Shown: positions 14,641-25,390, counted from the first letter of the stretch. The stretch: 51,966 nucleotides of DNA from Deltaproteobacteria bacterium (GCA_003599195.1 QZIZ01000077.1:1-51966), one strand, 5' to 3'. The notes: generated by a model from the sequence alone, not told the origin. Translations and numbers: made by a program.

Positions 14641-15003
14641 CTATTTGGCTCTCATGGCCCGGGTGCGGGATACCGTATGCCGCTCCATATCAATGATGAG
14701 GCGAAAATCCTGGAGCACATGGGTGCCGGCCAAGGGTTCAATACCCGGAGGGCCGATGATGATATTGCCGGCAATGGTTTCGCCGCCGAAGGAAAAGAGG
14801 CAAAAGCCATAAGGGTATTCGGTTACCGAACCATCGGCTAATTCCAGGGGGACTTTGCCGATGGGGGTGATGGATAATTTCTCAGCAAGATCCTGGGGCA
14901 GCCAAGCCCTGGTGGCTCCGGTATCCACCAGGAAGGCGATCTCTTGGTGGAGTGCCGGGTCATTTATGTTAGCTACGATCAGCTCTAAATAAATGTCGCC
15001 CAT
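14641..15003 (-). CDS. Retropepsin-like aspartic protease (clan AA)
   Basis: This 120-residue protein has the catalytic segment AFLVDTGATRAWLP, the DTGA motif of retropepsin-like proteases. A flap-like LELADGSVTEYPYG follows, then a second conserved strand (ETIAGNIIIGPPGIEPLAG) with the terminal LQDFRLIIDMERHTV. Such single-domain enzymes act as dimers. The track start at 15078 lies in a repeat-rich leader, so I prefer ATG 15003 (MGDIYLELIV). An upstream AGAGG supports it modestly. No partner or substrate is evident. Confidence 0.78.
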   Translation of the reverse strand: MGDIYLELIVANINDPALHQEIAFLVDTGATRAWLPQDLAEKLSITPIGKVPLELADGSVTEYPYGFCLFSFGGETIAGNIIIGPPGIEPLAGTHVLQDFRLIIDMERHTVSRTRAMRAK

Positions 15004-15060
15004 GGCCGCCTCTTTGTAAGTAATTTTAAATAACAATGCCCAAAGAAGCCAGTATAAATA

Positions 15061-15083
15061 TGGTGTCGTAAAACGCACCCTAC
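15061..15083. repeat. TGGTGTCGTAAAACGCACCCTA repeat
   Basis: A degenerate copy of the 7545-7567 family, overlapping the end of the cysteine-rich ORF on its right. Confidence 0.6.
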
Positions 15084-15286
15084 CCCTTTTCCCCTTCCTT
15101 TTCCTTGCACCGCTTCCGGGCCTCCTTGCGGCAGAGTTCCCAGATAACGCATTCCCGGCGGAATTTGCAGTAGAGGCAAGGGTCGGTGCAGGCCCGGCAG
15201 GCGTCCAGGCATTCCTGGCAGTAGCCGAACTCCATCTTTTGGCAGACTACGCAACCCTCCCTTTCCGGGTGAAAACGGCATTCCAT
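15080..15286 (-). CDS. Cysteine-rich small protein (68 aa)
   Basis: The 68-residue product has 11 cysteines in paired arrangement (CRFHPEREGCVVCQ, then CQECLDACRACTDPCLYC, then CVIWELC). The pattern resembles a B-box or double zinc finger, or possibly an iron-sulfur site. The start MECRFHPE is plausible. The tail is lysine/glutamate-rich (RKRCKEKEGEKG). Function is unknown. The upstream region is a GC-rich repeat (GGGGCGGGGCGTCTCCCGCCC). Confidence 0.7.
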   Translation of the reverse strand: MECRFHPEREGCVVCQKMEFGYCQECLDACRACTDPCLYCKFRRECVIWELCRKEARKRCKEKEGEKG

Positions 15287-15410
15287 CGAGCAACGCCCCC
15301 TTTATTTTCCCTTTTATGGACTTATATTATTATACCAGATGTCCGGGGCGGGGCGTCTCCCGCCCTCGACAAGATACGGATAAGACGAAACAATTTCTTG
15401 ATAGTTAGCG

Positions 15411-15450
15411 TCTTTCTTTGCGCCTTAGCGTCTTTGCGTGAGGCTTATCT
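15411..15450. repeat. Dispersed GCGCCTTTGCGTCTTTGCGTGAGG repeat
   Basis: TTTGCGCCTTAGCGTCTTTGCGTGAGGCTTATCTTTT precedes the HPF-like gene. Near-identical copies lie at 16837-16880, 21701-21750 and, reversed, 27328-27356. Confidence 0.8.
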
Positions 15451-15473
15451 TTTGAATACAGGAGGTATCTTCC

Positions 15474-16004
15474 ATGCTCCCTCTGGACGTGCATATTGAA
15501 GGCCGCAACCTGGAAATCCTGCCGGAATGGCGGGCAAAAATCGAGGAGGAACTGGCCCGGCTGCAGAAACATTATATGGATCCCATCCTTCACGCCCGGG
15601 TAACCCTCATCGGCACCGAGCACCACCGGCTGGGAACTTTTGAAATCCACCTGGCGGCATCCGTGCCCGGGGACACCATTACGGTTACCCGCCAGGGAGA
15701 ATACGTGCTGCCATTGATCGTGGAAGCCCTGGACGTCCTGGACCGGCGCCTGGAGGAGCACTCCCATATCCAGCAGCAGAAGGTCAAGGCCCACGAGGAA
15801 TTCGCCCAACACGGCAAGATTTTGCGCCTCTTTCCGGAAAAGGACTTCGGCTTCCTGGAGGCCCCGGACGGCCTGGAAGTCTATTTCCATGCCCATGCCG
15901 TGAAAAAAGGCAAGTTTGCTTCCCTTCACCCGGGACAGGCGGTAAAATTCGCCATGGAAGAGGGAGAAAAGGGGCCCCAGGCCACCTGGGTGCGAGTGGA
16001 GTGA
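15474..16004 (+). CDS. Ribosome-associated HPF/YfiA-like protein fused to a cold-shock domain
   Basis: Residues 1 to about 105 form an HPF/RaiA-like beta-alpha-beta-beta-beta-alpha domain (MLPLDVHIEGRNLEILPEW, through VEALDVLDRRLEEHS). Residues about 112-176 are an OB-fold cold-shock domain (HGKILRLFPEKDFGFLEAPD, then EVYFHAHAV) with RNP1-like KDFGFL and RNP2-like VYFHAH motifs. Known HPF proteins bind the ribosomal decoding site in stasis; the added nucleic-acid-binding domain could steer it to mRNA or rRNA. AGGAGGTATCTTCC before the ATG supports the start. It is transcribed alone, bounded by repeats. Confidence 0.85.
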   Translation: MLPLDVHIEGRNLEILPEWRAKIEEELARLQKHYMDPILHARVTLIGTEHHRLGTFEIHLAASVPGDTITVTRQGEYVLPLIVEALDVLDRRLEEHSHIQQQKVKAHEEFAQHGKILRLFPEKDFGFLEAPDGLEVYFHAHAVKKGKFASLHPGQAVKFAMEEGEKGPQATWVRVE

Positions 16005-16078
16005 GCAGTGAGCAGTGAGCAGTAAGCAGTAAGCAGTGGTCAGTGGTCAGTGGTCAGTGATCAGTATTCAGTGAGTAA
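16005..16078. repeat. Tandem AGTGAGCAGTGAGCAGT units
   Basis: About eight direct units of TGAGCAG, TAAGCAG, TGGTCAG and TGATCAG follow the HPF-like stop, ending with a TTGAACTTTGAAC tract before pcm. Not a CRISPR array, because the unit length is ten bases and there are no spacers. It is the family of 11334-11432. Confidence 0.85.
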
Positions 16079-16162
16079 TCTTGCCATTCCAGGATATTGT
16101 CAACCTTGAACTTTGAACTCTCCAAAACTGCTCACCGCTCATTGTTCACAAAGAGGAAGAAC

Positions 16163-16828
16163 ATGACCGAAGATGAGTTCACCGCCATTCGGAAGCGGAT
16201 GGTGGATACCCAGATTGAGGCCCGGGGGGTCACCAGCCCCAGGGTATTGGCGGCTATGCGGCGGGTGCCCAGGCATCGCTTTGTGCCCCAGGGCCTGTGG
16301 GACCAGGCCTATAACGATTATCCGCTGCCCATCGGCGAGGACCAGACCATCTCCCAGCCCTACATTGTCGCCCTGATGACGGAAGCGTTGGAGCTAAAGG
16401 AAGGGGATCGGGTTCTGGAGATCGGCACCGGCTCCGGTTATCAGGCCGCGGTCCTGGCGGAGTTGGCGTCTGCGGTCTACTCCATCGACCGCCTGGGCTC
16501 CCTGACGGAGAAGGCCCAAAAGGTGTTGGCGGAATTGGGGTATAACAATCTCCACGTGCGGGTGGGGGACGGCACCCTGGGGTGGCCGGAGGAAGCCCCG
16601 TTTGACGCCATTCTGGTGACTGCGGGGGCCCCCCAGGTGCCCCGGCCCCTGGTGGAGCAACTGGCCTTAGGTGGAAGGTTGGTGATTCCCGTGGGGGACC
16701 GTTTCTCCCAAACCCTCACCCGGGTCAGGAAGGTCAAGGACGGAGTGAAATACGATTACCTGGGGGGCTGCCGCTTCGTGCGGCTCATCGGCCAATACGC
16801 CTGGCCGGCGGGAGGGGTGGATTACTAA
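16163..16828 (+). CDS. pcm: Protein-L-isoaspartate O-methyltransferase
   Basis: This 221-residue SAM-dependent methyltransferase repairs isoaspartyl residues in aged proteins. QTISQPYIVALM is the family's isoaspartyl-binding segment and VLEIGTGSGYQAAVL the SAM-binding loop. VTAGAPQVPRPLVEQL and GGRLVIPVG are further conserved blocks. The track start at 16097 lies in repeat sequence (TTGAACTTTGAAC), so the ATG at 16163, after AAAGAGGAAGAAC, is chosen. Length then equals the usual 210-220. It converges on mrdA. Confidence 0.93.
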   Translation: MTEDEFTAIRKRMVDTQIEARGVTSPRVLAAMRRVPRHRFVPQGLWDQAYNDYPLPIGEDQTISQPYIVALMTEALELKEGDRVLEIGTGSGYQAAVLAELASAVYSIDRLGSLTEKAQKVLAELGYNNLHVRVGDGTLGWPEEAPFDAILVTAGAPQVPRPLVEQLALGGRLVIPVGDRFSQTLTRVRKVKDGVKYDYLGGCRFVRLIGQYAWPAGGVDY

Positions 16829-16836
16829 AGAAAAAT

Positions 16837-16880
16837 TGCGTCTTGCTTTGCGCCTTTGCGTCTTTGCGTGAGGTTATCTT
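16837..16880. repeat. GCGTCTTGCTTTGCGCCTTTGCGTCTTTGCGTGAGG repeat
   Basis: A member of the 15411-15450 family, between the convergent pcm and mrdA genes. Confidence 0.8.
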
Positions 16881-16895
16881 TCAGAGCTGGATTCA

Positions 16896-18719
16896 TCATT
16901 CCGGCTTCTCATTCTCCTCCAGCTCCTCCGGTTTCTCCGCGGGAGGCGCCGCCTTTTCCGGGAAATAAGCGGCCAGGATTCTCCGGGCCAGGGGAGCGGC
17001 CACCGCGCCGCCGCCGCCGCCGTGTTCGATGAGCACGGCCACGGCTATTTCCGGTTCCTCCACCGGGGCAAAAGCCACGAACCAGGCATGGTTTTCATAC
17101 TTGCGGATGGTTTTTCCCCCTTTGCCCTTTTCCTTTTTTTCCTTTTCCAGGGCCACCACCTGGGCGGTGCCGGTCTTGCCCGCCACTTCCTGGCCGGGGA
17201 TCAGGCAGCCTCGGCCGGTCCCCCTCTCCTCGTGCACCACTGCCCTGAGGGCCTTGCGTATCACCGCCAAAGTGGCCGGGCTGACGTCCACCAGAGACTT
17301 GGGTGTGGCCGGGGCTTGAAAGAGGACTTCGCCTGCCGGACTTTCCACCTTTTCCACCAATTGGGGTTCGAAGAGGCGGCCGCCGTTGGCCACGGCCGCG
17401 GTCACCTGGGCCATCTGCAGGGGTGTGGCCAGATTGTAGCCCTGGCCGATGGACACGGAGAGGGTGTCCCCTTCCTGCCAGGGCTGGCGAAAGCGGCGCA
17501 GTTTCCAGGCGGGGTCGCCCACCAAACCGGCCATCTCCCGGTCCAGGCGCAGCCCGGTGGGGGCTCCCAAACCGAACTTCCTGCTCCATTTGGCTATCCG
17601 TTCGATCCCCAGGCGCCGCCCCAGTTGGTAAAAATAGACGTCACAGGATTCCACCAGAGCCCGGTGCAGGTTGACCGTGCCGTGGCCTCCCTTGCGCCAG
17701 CAATGGAAGATGTGTTGGCCGGAGGGCAGCTCCCCGGTGCAATCGAAGGTGGCGCCGGGGGTGATGACCTTTTCCTCCAGGGCCGCGGCGGCCATGACGA
17801 TTTTAAAAGTGGAGCCCGGGGGATACTGGCCCTTGATGGCGCGGTTTTCCAGGGGATGGTCTTTGCGCTTGCTCAGTTGCTCCCATTCGTAGGCGGTGAG
17901 CCCGCGTTCAAAGGCCACCGGGGAATAGATGGGAGAAGAGGCCAAGGCCAGAATCTTGCCGGAACGGGGGTCCAGGGCCACAATGGCCCCGGTCTGGCTG
18001 TCCAGACAATTCTCGGCCTCTTGTTGCAGCCGGGGGGCCAGGGTCAGAAAGACGTTGGCCCCGGGGGTGGGAAACTGCCGGTCCAATTGCCCCAACTCCC
18101 GGCCGTAGGCATCCACTTCAATGCGGCGGTAGCCCCGCCTGCCCCGGAGGTATTCTTCCCACGCCGCTTCGATGCCGCATTTCCCCAGGGAATCCCTCAT
18201 CTTGTAGTTGGGGAAGCGGCCGCTTTTGAGCTGGGCCTCGCTGATTTCCCCCAAATAACCCAGGGTATGGGAGGCTCGTCCTCTTTGCAGGTATTCCCGC
18301 TTAGGCTGCACCTGGACCAGGGTTCCCGGCAACTCCGGCCGAAAGGTCTCCACCAGGGCCATTTCCTCCCAGGCCAGATCCGCCTTGATCCGCACCTGGG
18401 TTAAGCCCCCGGCCCGGGCCGCCTCCAGTTGGGTGTTGACCTGGGCTTCCTCCAGGTGCAGCAGCTTGGCCAGGCGCCGGGCCAACGGGGAAATATCCGT
18501 GACGTCTTCCATGACCACCACCAGGTCATAACTGGGGCGGTTGGCCACCAGGACTTCACCGTTCAGGTTCAGGATCATCCCCCGCCAGGGGGGCAGGTCC
18601 TGAAGGCGGAGGCGGTTATTTTCGGAGCGCTGCTGCATCTCCTTGCCTTCCACGATTTGCAGAAACCAGAGGCGCAGAAAAAGAAGGCCCGCCAGGCAGA
18701 GGACGACCAGGGCCACCAC
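16896..18719 (-). CDS. mrdA: Penicillin-binding protein 2 (elongation-specific transpeptidase)
   Basis: This is the transpeptidase of the cell-elongation machinery, working with MreBCD and RodA. One N-terminal membrane helix (VALVVLCLAGLLFLRLWFLQIV) precedes a pedestal domain, then the transpeptidase domain with PPGSTFKIVMA (SxxK), the SxN-type ESCDVYFYQLG and KTGTAQV. The tail is acidic and proline-rich. The listed start is GTG 18719 (607 aa), with GGGGGA upstream. The same frame stays open further upstream to about 18860. A strong GGAGG (18825-18829) sits before an ATA codon at 18815, so the true start is unsettled. The repeat-rich gap to mreD is unusual. No rodA is seen nearby. Confidence 0.9.
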   Translation of the reverse strand: MVALVVLCLAGLLFLRLWFLQIVEGKEMQQRSENNRLRLQDLPPWRGMILNLNGEVLVANRPSYDLVVVMEDVTDISPLARRLAKLLHLEEAQVNTQLEAARAGGLTQVRIKADLAWEEMALVETFRPELPGTLVQVQPKREYLQRGRASHTLGYLGEISEAQLKSGRFPNYKMRDSLGKCGIEAAWEEYLRGRRGYRRIEVDAYGRELGQLDRQFPTPGANVFLTLAPRLQQEAENCLDSQTGAIVALDPRSGKILALASSPIYSPVAFERGLTAYEWEQLSKRKDHPLENRAIKGQYPPGSTFKIVMAAAALEEKVITPGATFDCTGELPSGQHIFHCWRKGGHGTVNLHRALVESCDVYFYQLGRRLGIERIAKWSRKFGLGAPTGLRLDREMAGLVGDPAWKLRRFRQPWQEGDTLSVSIGQGYNLATPLQMAQVTAAVANGGRLFEPQLVEKVESPAGEVLFQAPATPKSLVDVSPATLAVIRKALRAVVHEERGTGRGCLIPGQEVAGKTGTAQVVALEKEKKEKGKGGKTIRKYENHAWFVAFAPVEEPEIAVAVLIEHGGGGGAVAAPLARRILAAYFPEKAAPPAEKPEELEENEKPE

Positions 18720-18876
18720 GGAAAAGGTCCCCCGCAGCCGCTCCTGTTCTTCCGCAGACAGCTTTCCCCCCAGAGTCTCCTCCGAGTATGGGTAGCGGTT
18801 GGCCAGGCGGTTTATGTTCGTTATCCTCCGTGATCTTAATTTCTTGGGTTGTCTGGGCTGTCTGTTGAGATAGTTT

Positions 18877-19035
18877 AAAGTTCAAGGTTCAAAGTTCAAA
18901 GTTGACAGAAGAGTGACTTCGCAGTGGTCTCAAGTTCAAAGTTACGGCCATGACTCCGGCGACTTTTTATAATTGTTGGATAACCCAGGGGTCAGCGCCA
19001 CTCTCAGCTTTTCAACCTTGAACTTTGAACTTCAT
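18877..19035. repeat. TTGAACTTTGAAC repeats between mreD and mrdA
   Basis: Tracts of TTCAAGGTTCAAAGTTCAAAGTTGA (18877-18905, 18928-18943) and CAACCTTGAACTTTGAACTTCA (19013-19033). Related tracts occur at 13329-13360 and 16103-16130. They break an otherwise tight operon. Confidence 0.75.
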
Positions 19036-19547
19036 TCCGAGGCCTCAGACCTTGCGGCCCGCCAGCCATAGCGCTGCAAGAAATTTTCCAATCCATTCAC
19101 CAAAGCGGCCATCAAGGGAGCCAGGGCGGCAGTGGCCAGGATCTCCAGACCCTGAAAAGACGTCAACTCCGAAAGGACAAAGGGCTGGAATCCCTGGATC
19201 ATCAAAATGAGCAAAATCCCCATCTCCTGCAAGGTCAAAGCCGCCAGACTGGCAATGATCAGGGGGCCGGTCTTTTGCAGCAGCAAGCGGCGGCGGCAGA
19301 ACCGGGCCATGCCCACCAGCAGCAGCGATCCCGCCAGATGGAGGCCGAAAGGGGTGGCCGCGAAACTGTCCTGCAGCAATCCCAGGACCAGGGCCAGGGA
19401 AAAGGCCAGGGAAAAAGAGGGCCTCAGGCCCACGTAAAACAGGAAAAGGCCCAGCAGGCGCAGACGGACCTGGGGGAAGAGCAGCAGGTTTTGCAGATAA
19501 AACAGGCCCAATCCCACCAGGCTGAAAAGAAGGACGGGAATAGTCAT
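19032..19547 (-). CDS. mreD: Rod-shape-determining protein MreD
   Basis: This 171-residue integral membrane protein consists almost wholly of hydrophobic helices, including VLLFSLVGLGLFYLQNLLLF and SLAFSLALVLGLLQDSFAATPFG, the latter matching MreD's LGLLQDxF-type motif. It acts with MreC and MreB to organise the elongation peptidoglycan machinery. The C-terminus has ENFLQRYGWRAARSEASE. It starts three bases after the mreC stop. Sequence conservation in MreD is low, so the call rests on context, size and topology. Confidence 0.88.
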   Translation of the reverse strand: MTIPVLLFSLVGLGLFYLQNLLLFPQVRLRLLGLFLFYVGLRPSFSLAFSLALVLGLLQDSFAATPFGLHLAGSLLLVGMARFCRRRLLLQKTGPLIIASLAALTLQEMGILLILMIQGFQPFVLSELTSFQGLEILATAALAPLMAALVNGLENFLQRYGWRAARSEASE

Positions 19548-19550
19548 AGA

Positions 19551-20381
19551 TCAGGGAGAGGCGGCCAGATTGACGACCTTCACCACCACCACTTCTTCCA
19601 GGGCTGAGAGATCCACCACGGGAGTCACCTCGATTTCCTGGAAGACCCCCGGGGTCTTCTTATTGGCCCCGCTGACCTTGCCGAAAACCTGGCCCTTGGG
19701 GAAGACGCCCCCCAGGCCGGAGGCCAGCACCAGGTCCCCGGTCTGGACGTCGGCGCTCTTGGGCACATAGCCCAGGGAGCAGCGGTTGCCGCCTTTGCCC
19801 TGGAGAATGCCCCGGACCCGGGTGCGCTGCACCATGGCGTCCGCGTTGCTGCTGCGGTCCACGATGAGCATGACCTTGGAATAGTGGGGATAAACTTCCA
19901 CGATGCGGCCGGCGATCCCCTGGGCGGTGAGCACCGGCTGACCCCGCCGCACTCCCTGGTCCCGCCCCTGATCCAGCAGGGCGCAGCGGGACCAGAGCGA
20001 GGGGTCGTAAGCAATTACATGGGCGCCCACCACCGGCAGGGCCACCTCCTTTTTCAGGTCCAGGAGGGACTCCAGGCGGGCCAGGGTCTGCTGGGCCTCC
20101 TGGTAGCGCACCTCTTTCTGGGCGTATTCATCCAGGCGGCGTTTGAGCGCGGCGTTTTCCCGCTGCACCCCCACCAGATTAAAATACCCCTCCCAGACCC
20201 CCGCCAAAGTGCGGCCCAGGTAGTGGAGCCCCTGCAGGCCGGGAGCGGCCATGGAAACCACTACTCCCTCCACTTTTTCCAGGACCGGAGAACGCTTGAC
20301 GCTGAGAGAGAGCAGAGAGATGATCAGCAACAGGGTGGCGGTGATTAGCAGGGAGGTGCGAAAACGCGGTTGCGGGCGCAC
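19551..20381 (-). CDS. mreC: Rod-shape-determining protein MreC
   Basis: This 276-residue bitopic protein has a membrane anchor at about residues 11-29 (LITATLLLIISLLSLSV). A coiled-coil follows (about 75-110, QRENAALKRRLDEYAQKE), then the periplasmic double-beta-barrel domain (VGAHVIAYDPSLWSRCALLD, QGIAGRIVEVYPHYSKVMLI, GDLVLASGLGGVFPKGQVFG). It forms a scaffold linking MreB to MreD, PBP2 and RodA. The start is a GTG with GGGGAGTGGCTC ahead of it. Standard length. Confidence 0.95.
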   Translation of the reverse strand: MRPQPRFRTSLLITATLLLIISLLSLSVKRSPVLEKVEGVVVSMAAPGLQGLHYLGRTLAGVWEGYFNLVGVQRENAALKRRLDEYAQKEVRYQEAQQTLARLESLLDLKKEVALPVVGAHVIAYDPSLWSRCALLDQGRDQGVRRGQPVLTAQGIAGRIVEVYPHYSKVMLIVDRSSNADAMVQRTRVRGILQGKGGNRCSLGYVPKSADVQTGDLVLASGLGGVFPKGQVFGKVSGANKKTPGVFQEIEVTPVVDLSALEEVVVVKVVNLAASP

Positions 20382-20393
20382 GAGCCACTCCCC

Positions 20394-21765
<1,372 letters not shown>

Positions 21766-22185
21766 TTACACCTTTTCCAATTCATTAAAGAAAAAGGCGA
21801 TCTCCGTCTTCGCGGTTTCCGCCGCGTCCGAGCCGTGGACGATGTTGGCCTCGATGTCTCTGGCAAAATCCGCCCGGATGGTGCCGGCCGCGGCCTGGCG
21901 GTAGTCGGTGGCCCCCATCAGGTCCCGGTTCACCTGGATGGCGTTTTCCCCCTCCAGGATCAGGGCCACGATGGGGCCGGAGCTCATGAACTCCGTGAGG
22001 CTGCCGTAAAAGGGGCGCTCTTGGTGCACCGCGTAGAATTGCTGGGCCTGGGCCTTAGTGAGATGCAGCATCTTCATGGCCTTGATTTTTAAGCCATTCT
22101 TTTCAAAACGGCCGATGACTTCGCCGATAAGACCGCGTTTCACGCCGTCTGGTTTGATCATGGATAAAGTCTGTTTTATCGCCAT
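21766..22185 (-). CDS. ndk: Nucleoside diphosphate kinase
   Basis: This 139-residue kinase balances nucleoside triphosphate pools through a phosphohistidine intermediate. The N-terminus is [17 protein letters not shown], and the catalytic loop is [20 protein letters not shown] with the active-site histidine. The ATG at 22185 aligns with the family start and has a GGAG about nine bases away; the five extra residues of the track ORF are unlikely. It sits immediately right of an AT-rich insertion, so its upstream DNA may not be native. Confidence 0.95.
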   Translation of the reverse strand: MAIKQTLSMIKPDGVKRGLIGEVIGRFEKNGLKIKAMKMLHLTKAQAQQFYAVHQERPFYGSLTEFMSSGPIVALILEGENAIQVNRDLMGATDYRQAAAGTIRADFARDIEANIVHGSDAAETAKTEIAFFFNELEKV

Positions 22186-22280
22186 AAGATTAATCTCCAC
22201 TTATTTAACAAAATTGGCACTTTTGAATATTTATATCAAAATTCCACAATAATATTAACAAATTAATAACGATTAATAAC

Positions 22281-23258
22281 TTAAATAGTTAAAAAACCCA
22301 AAGCTTCTCTGAACAAAATAATCATTCCCAAAACGAAAGAAGCCATTGCAAATGAGTAGAATAATTTCTTATTTCTAAATTTATTCCAAAATAATGGAAT
22401 TAATATTCCAAATATAAAATTAACAGAAAGCAAAATCGTAAATAGAAGTATTTTATATCCTCCAAATTTTCTTAAAATATAATCACTTTTTTTAATAAGT
22501 AATCCAAGAGGGATAACAAGCTCATAATGTTTGTCAAGATAATATATTACACTATCGAGATATAAACCAATACGCGACTTTATATAATCATCTTTAAAAT
22601 TGCCAGCCAAAAACATAGCATGCGCTATGTTTTGCCTTTCTTTTTTGAGTTTCAAAGTAAATTTGTAGTTTAAATTATAGATGTCATCTACTTGCTTTCT
22701 TAACAGATTGATTTCAATATTTTTATGGGTATTAATGCTTTCGTGTCTATAAATGTCTAATATTGCAACTCCATCTTTGTCGATTTCTATTATCGGCTTA
22801 TATGGATAGGAATAAGCAATATGGGTTATAATCATTTGTACTCTTTTGCCATAGTTACTCAATTCATTCCTTGAGAGATTACCCTTTTCCATTAAATCCG
22901 TTATTCTTGAAAATTCTTCAAGCAACAAAAAATTCCGTTTATTATAGTCAAAATAATCCTTTTGTCCTGTAACCGTTATAAATTGAAAAGGATATGGAAT
23001 GTTAATGGCATTAATTTCTATAACCTTAGAAAATATTTCAGATTGAATATTACTCATTTGATGTGAAAAAAATACGAAATAGGCAAAAGTTAGACCCAAA
23101 AAAATATTAAAAATCGAAACAAATAAATTAATAGAACTTAAATCTTTACCATTATCAAAAGTAATAGGATCTTTGAGATGCTCGGTGCCTTTCTTGACTC
23201 GGCTCCCCGATCCATCTGGACCGGTTGATTCCCCTTTTTGCTTGGTTTTTTGATTCAC
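22281..23258 (-). CDS. AT-rich membrane protein of unknown function, translationally coupled to fusA
   Basis: This 325-residue protein starts with GTG overlapping the fusA stop (GTGA). Its first 35 residues ([20 protein letters not shown]) have local composition like fusA. The rest is strongly A/T-rich, unlike everything else here. A hydrophobic helix is near residue 43-65 ([21 protein letters not shown]), and two C-terminal helices follow ([22 protein letters not shown] and [18 protein letters not shown]). A long soluble segment with many Lys, Asn and Ile residues lies between. No family is recognised. The composition implies recent transfer. The overlap with fusA suggests it uses fusA transcription. 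Confidence 0.75.
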   Translation of the reverse strand: MNQKTKQKGESTGPDGSGSRVKKGTEHLKDPITFDNGKDLSSINLFVSIFNIFLGLTFAYFVFFSHQMSNIQSEIFSKVIEINAINIPYPFQFITVTGQKDYFDYNKRNFLLLEEFSRITDLMEKGNLSRNELSNYGKRVQMIITHIAYSYPYKPIIEIDKDGVAILDIYRHESINTHKNIEINLLRKQVDDIYNLNYKFTLKLKKERQNIAHAMFLAGNFKDDYIKSRIGLYLDSVIYYLDKHYELVIPLGLLIKKSDYILRKFGGYKILLFTILLSVNFIFGILIPLFWNKFRNKKLFYSFAMASFVLGMIILFREALGFLTI

Positions 23259-25303
23259 TTCTCCTCCCGCCGCTCCACGTAGCCGAAGTGGTGGAATTGC
23301 AGGGTAAAAGTGCCCCGCCCCTGGGTCAGCGACCGCAGTTGGGTGGCATAGCCGAACATTTCCGACAGCGGGGCCAATCCCGAGATCAGGCGCACCGGGC
23401 CCTTGGCCAGGAGCTGCTCCACCTTGCCTTTCCGGGCGTTGAGGTCGCCCATGACCTCGCCGGTGAACTCCTCGGGCGCGATGATCTCCACCTGCATGAT
23501 GGGCTCCAGCAATTGGGGCCGGGCTTTCATCATGCCCTGCTTCACCGCGGTCATGGTGGCGATGCGGAAGGCCATCTCCGTGCTCTGTCCTTCTTTGACG
23601 GCCGCGTCCTTCAAGGCCACGGCCACGTCCACCCCGGGGTGGCCGTAAACCGGCCCGCCCTCCAGGGCCTCCTTGACCGCCTGGGCGATCACCGGCACGA
23701 AGGCCTGGGCCGGGTGGTCCTCCGGCAGCAGCGGGGTAAAGGTATTGCCCGCGCCCCGGGGCCGGGGCGATAAACTCAGATCCACCTGGGCGAAATGCTG
23801 TTTTCCCGCCAGCTCCCGATCGAATACCCCCGTTTCCTGCACGCTGCCGGCGATGGTTTCCCGGTAGACCACCTGGGGGCGGCCGGCCCGGAGGCGGGCG
23901 TTAAATTCCCGTTCCAGGCGGTGGATGATCACCTCCAGGTGGAGTTCCCCCATCCCGGAAAGCAGAGTCTGGCCGGTGTCTTCGTCGACGTCCACCCTTA
24001 AGCTCGGGTCCTCCTCGGCCACCCGGGCCAGGGCCGGGCCTAACCTCTCCTGGTCGTCCCGGGTCATGGGTTCGATGGCCAGGGAGATCACCGGCAGGTA
24101 GGAAGAGATGGGCTCCAGGATAATGGGCCGGTTCGGCGCGCACAGGGTGTCCCCGGTGGTGGCGGCTTTCAGGCCCAAAAGCGCAACGATGCTGCCCGCG
24201 GCCGCCTCGGTCAGGGGTTCCCGCTTATTGGCGTGGAGCCTCAGCAGCCGGGCCACCTTTTCGGTCACCCCTTTTATCGGGTTGAAGACCTCCTGCCCGG
24301 GTTTCAAAGTCCCGGAATAGAGGCGCACAAAGGTGAGGCGCTGGGCCTGGTCCATCTGGATCTTGAAGGCCAGGGCCGCCAGGGGGCCGTCATCTTTGGG
24401 CGGCCGGGCCTCCGCCGCCCCGGTTTGAGGATGATGCCCGATGATGGGGGGCACCTCCGTGGGGTCAGGGAGAAAATCCTTGATGCCTTCCAAAAGAGGC
24501 TGGATGCCTTTATTTTTCAGGGCCGAGCCGCAGTAGATGGGGACGCCTTTCAGGGCCACGGTGCTGCGGTGGATGGCGGTCTTCATTTCGTCGGGGGGCA
24601 GGGTTTCTTCCGCCAGGAAGGCCTCCATGGCCGTATCATCCACTTCCGCTAGGGCCTCCCAGAGGGCCTCCCGGGCATTTTCCGCCTCCTCCCGGTAGTC
24701 CTCCGGGATGTCCCGCTCTTCGAAGACCGCGCCCAGGGTCTCATCCTGCCAGACCAGGGCCTTCATTTTCAGCAGGTCGATGACCCCGCGGAATTGATCT
24801 TCCTGGCCCCAGGGGATGGTGAGGACCAGGGGATGGGCCCCCAATTTCTCCCGCATGGAGGCCACGGCCTGGTAAAAATCGGCGCCCAGGCGGTCCATCT
24901 TGTTGATGAAGGCCAGTTTCGGGACCCGGTATTTGTCCGCCTGGTGCCAGACCGTCTCCGATTGGGGCTCCACCCCGGAGACCGCGTCGAAGACGCCGAT
25001 GGCCCCGTCCAGGACCCTCAGCGACCGCTCCACTTCGATGGTGAAGTCCACGTGGCCCGGAGTATCGATCAGGTTGATCACCGCACCCTTCCACTGGCAG
25101 GTGGTCACCGCCGCAGTGATGGTGATGCCCCGTTCCTGCTCCTCCGGCATCCAATCCATCACCGCTGCGCCGTTGTGGACCTCCCCCATCTTGTGGGTGC
25201 GCCCGGTATAATAGAGGATGCGCTCCGTCAAGGTGGTCTTGCCGGCGTCGATGTGGGCAATGATGCCGATATTGCGGATGGCCTTGAGCCTGGGGGTGGT
25301 CAC
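23255..25303 (-). CDS. fusA: Elongation factor G
   Basis: This 682-residue translational GTPase drives ribosomal translocation and recycling. G-domain motifs run in order: [28 protein letters not shown] (switch I), [13 protein letters not shown] and the SALKN box. Domains II to V follow with [18 protein letters not shown] and the terminal [19 protein letters not shown]. The start is GTG ([11 protein letters not shown]) with GGAG about 10-12 bases ahead. The gene is not in a str operon here (no rpsL, rpsG or tuf nearby). An AT-rich gene overlaps its stop. EF-G paralogues exist in many anaerobes, so another fusA elsewhere is possible. Confidence 0.93.
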   Translation of the reverse strand: MTTPRLKAIRNIGIIAHIDAGKTTLTERILYYTGRTHKMGEVHNGAAVMDWMPEEQERGITITAAVTTCQWKGAVINLIDTPGHVDFTIEVERSLRVLDGAIGVFDAVSGVEPQSETVWHQADKYRVPKLAFINKMDRLGADFYQAVASMREKLGAHPLVLTIPWGQEDQFRGVIDLLKMKALVWQDETLGAVFEERDIPEDYREEAENAREALWEALAEVDDTAMEAFLAEETLPPDEMKTAIHRSTVALKGVPIYCGSALKNKGIQPLLEGIKDFLPDPTEVPPIIGHHPQTGAAEARPPKDDGPLAALAFKIQMDQAQRLTFVRLYSGTLKPGQEVFNPIKGVTEKVARLLRLHANKREPLTEAAAGSIVALLGLKAATTGDTLCAPNRPIILEPISSYLPVISLAIEPMTRDDQERLGPALARVAEEDPSLRVDVDEDTGQTLLSGMGELHLEVIIHRLEREFNARLRAGRPQVVYRETIAGSVQETGVFDRELAGKQHFAQVDLSLSPRPRGAGNTFTPLLPEDHPAQAFVPVIAQAVKEALEGGPVYGHPGVDVAVALKDAAVKEGQSTEMAFRIATMTAVKQGMMKARPQLLEPIMQVEIIAPEEFTGEVMGDLNARKGKVEQLLAKGPVRLISGLAPLSEMFGYATQLRSLTQGRGTFTLQFHHFGYVERREEK

Positions 25304-25390
25304 CTGGGAGGTCTCCGGGAATTAGCCGAAATAGGACCTTGATTCTTTTAAACGAATTTGCCCATAGTTTCAAGCCCTAATATAAAAGGC

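Noticed and set aside
16005-16078. Possible CRISPR array
   Set aside because: Direct units are about ten bases long with no spacers or cas genes; a simple dispersed repeat.
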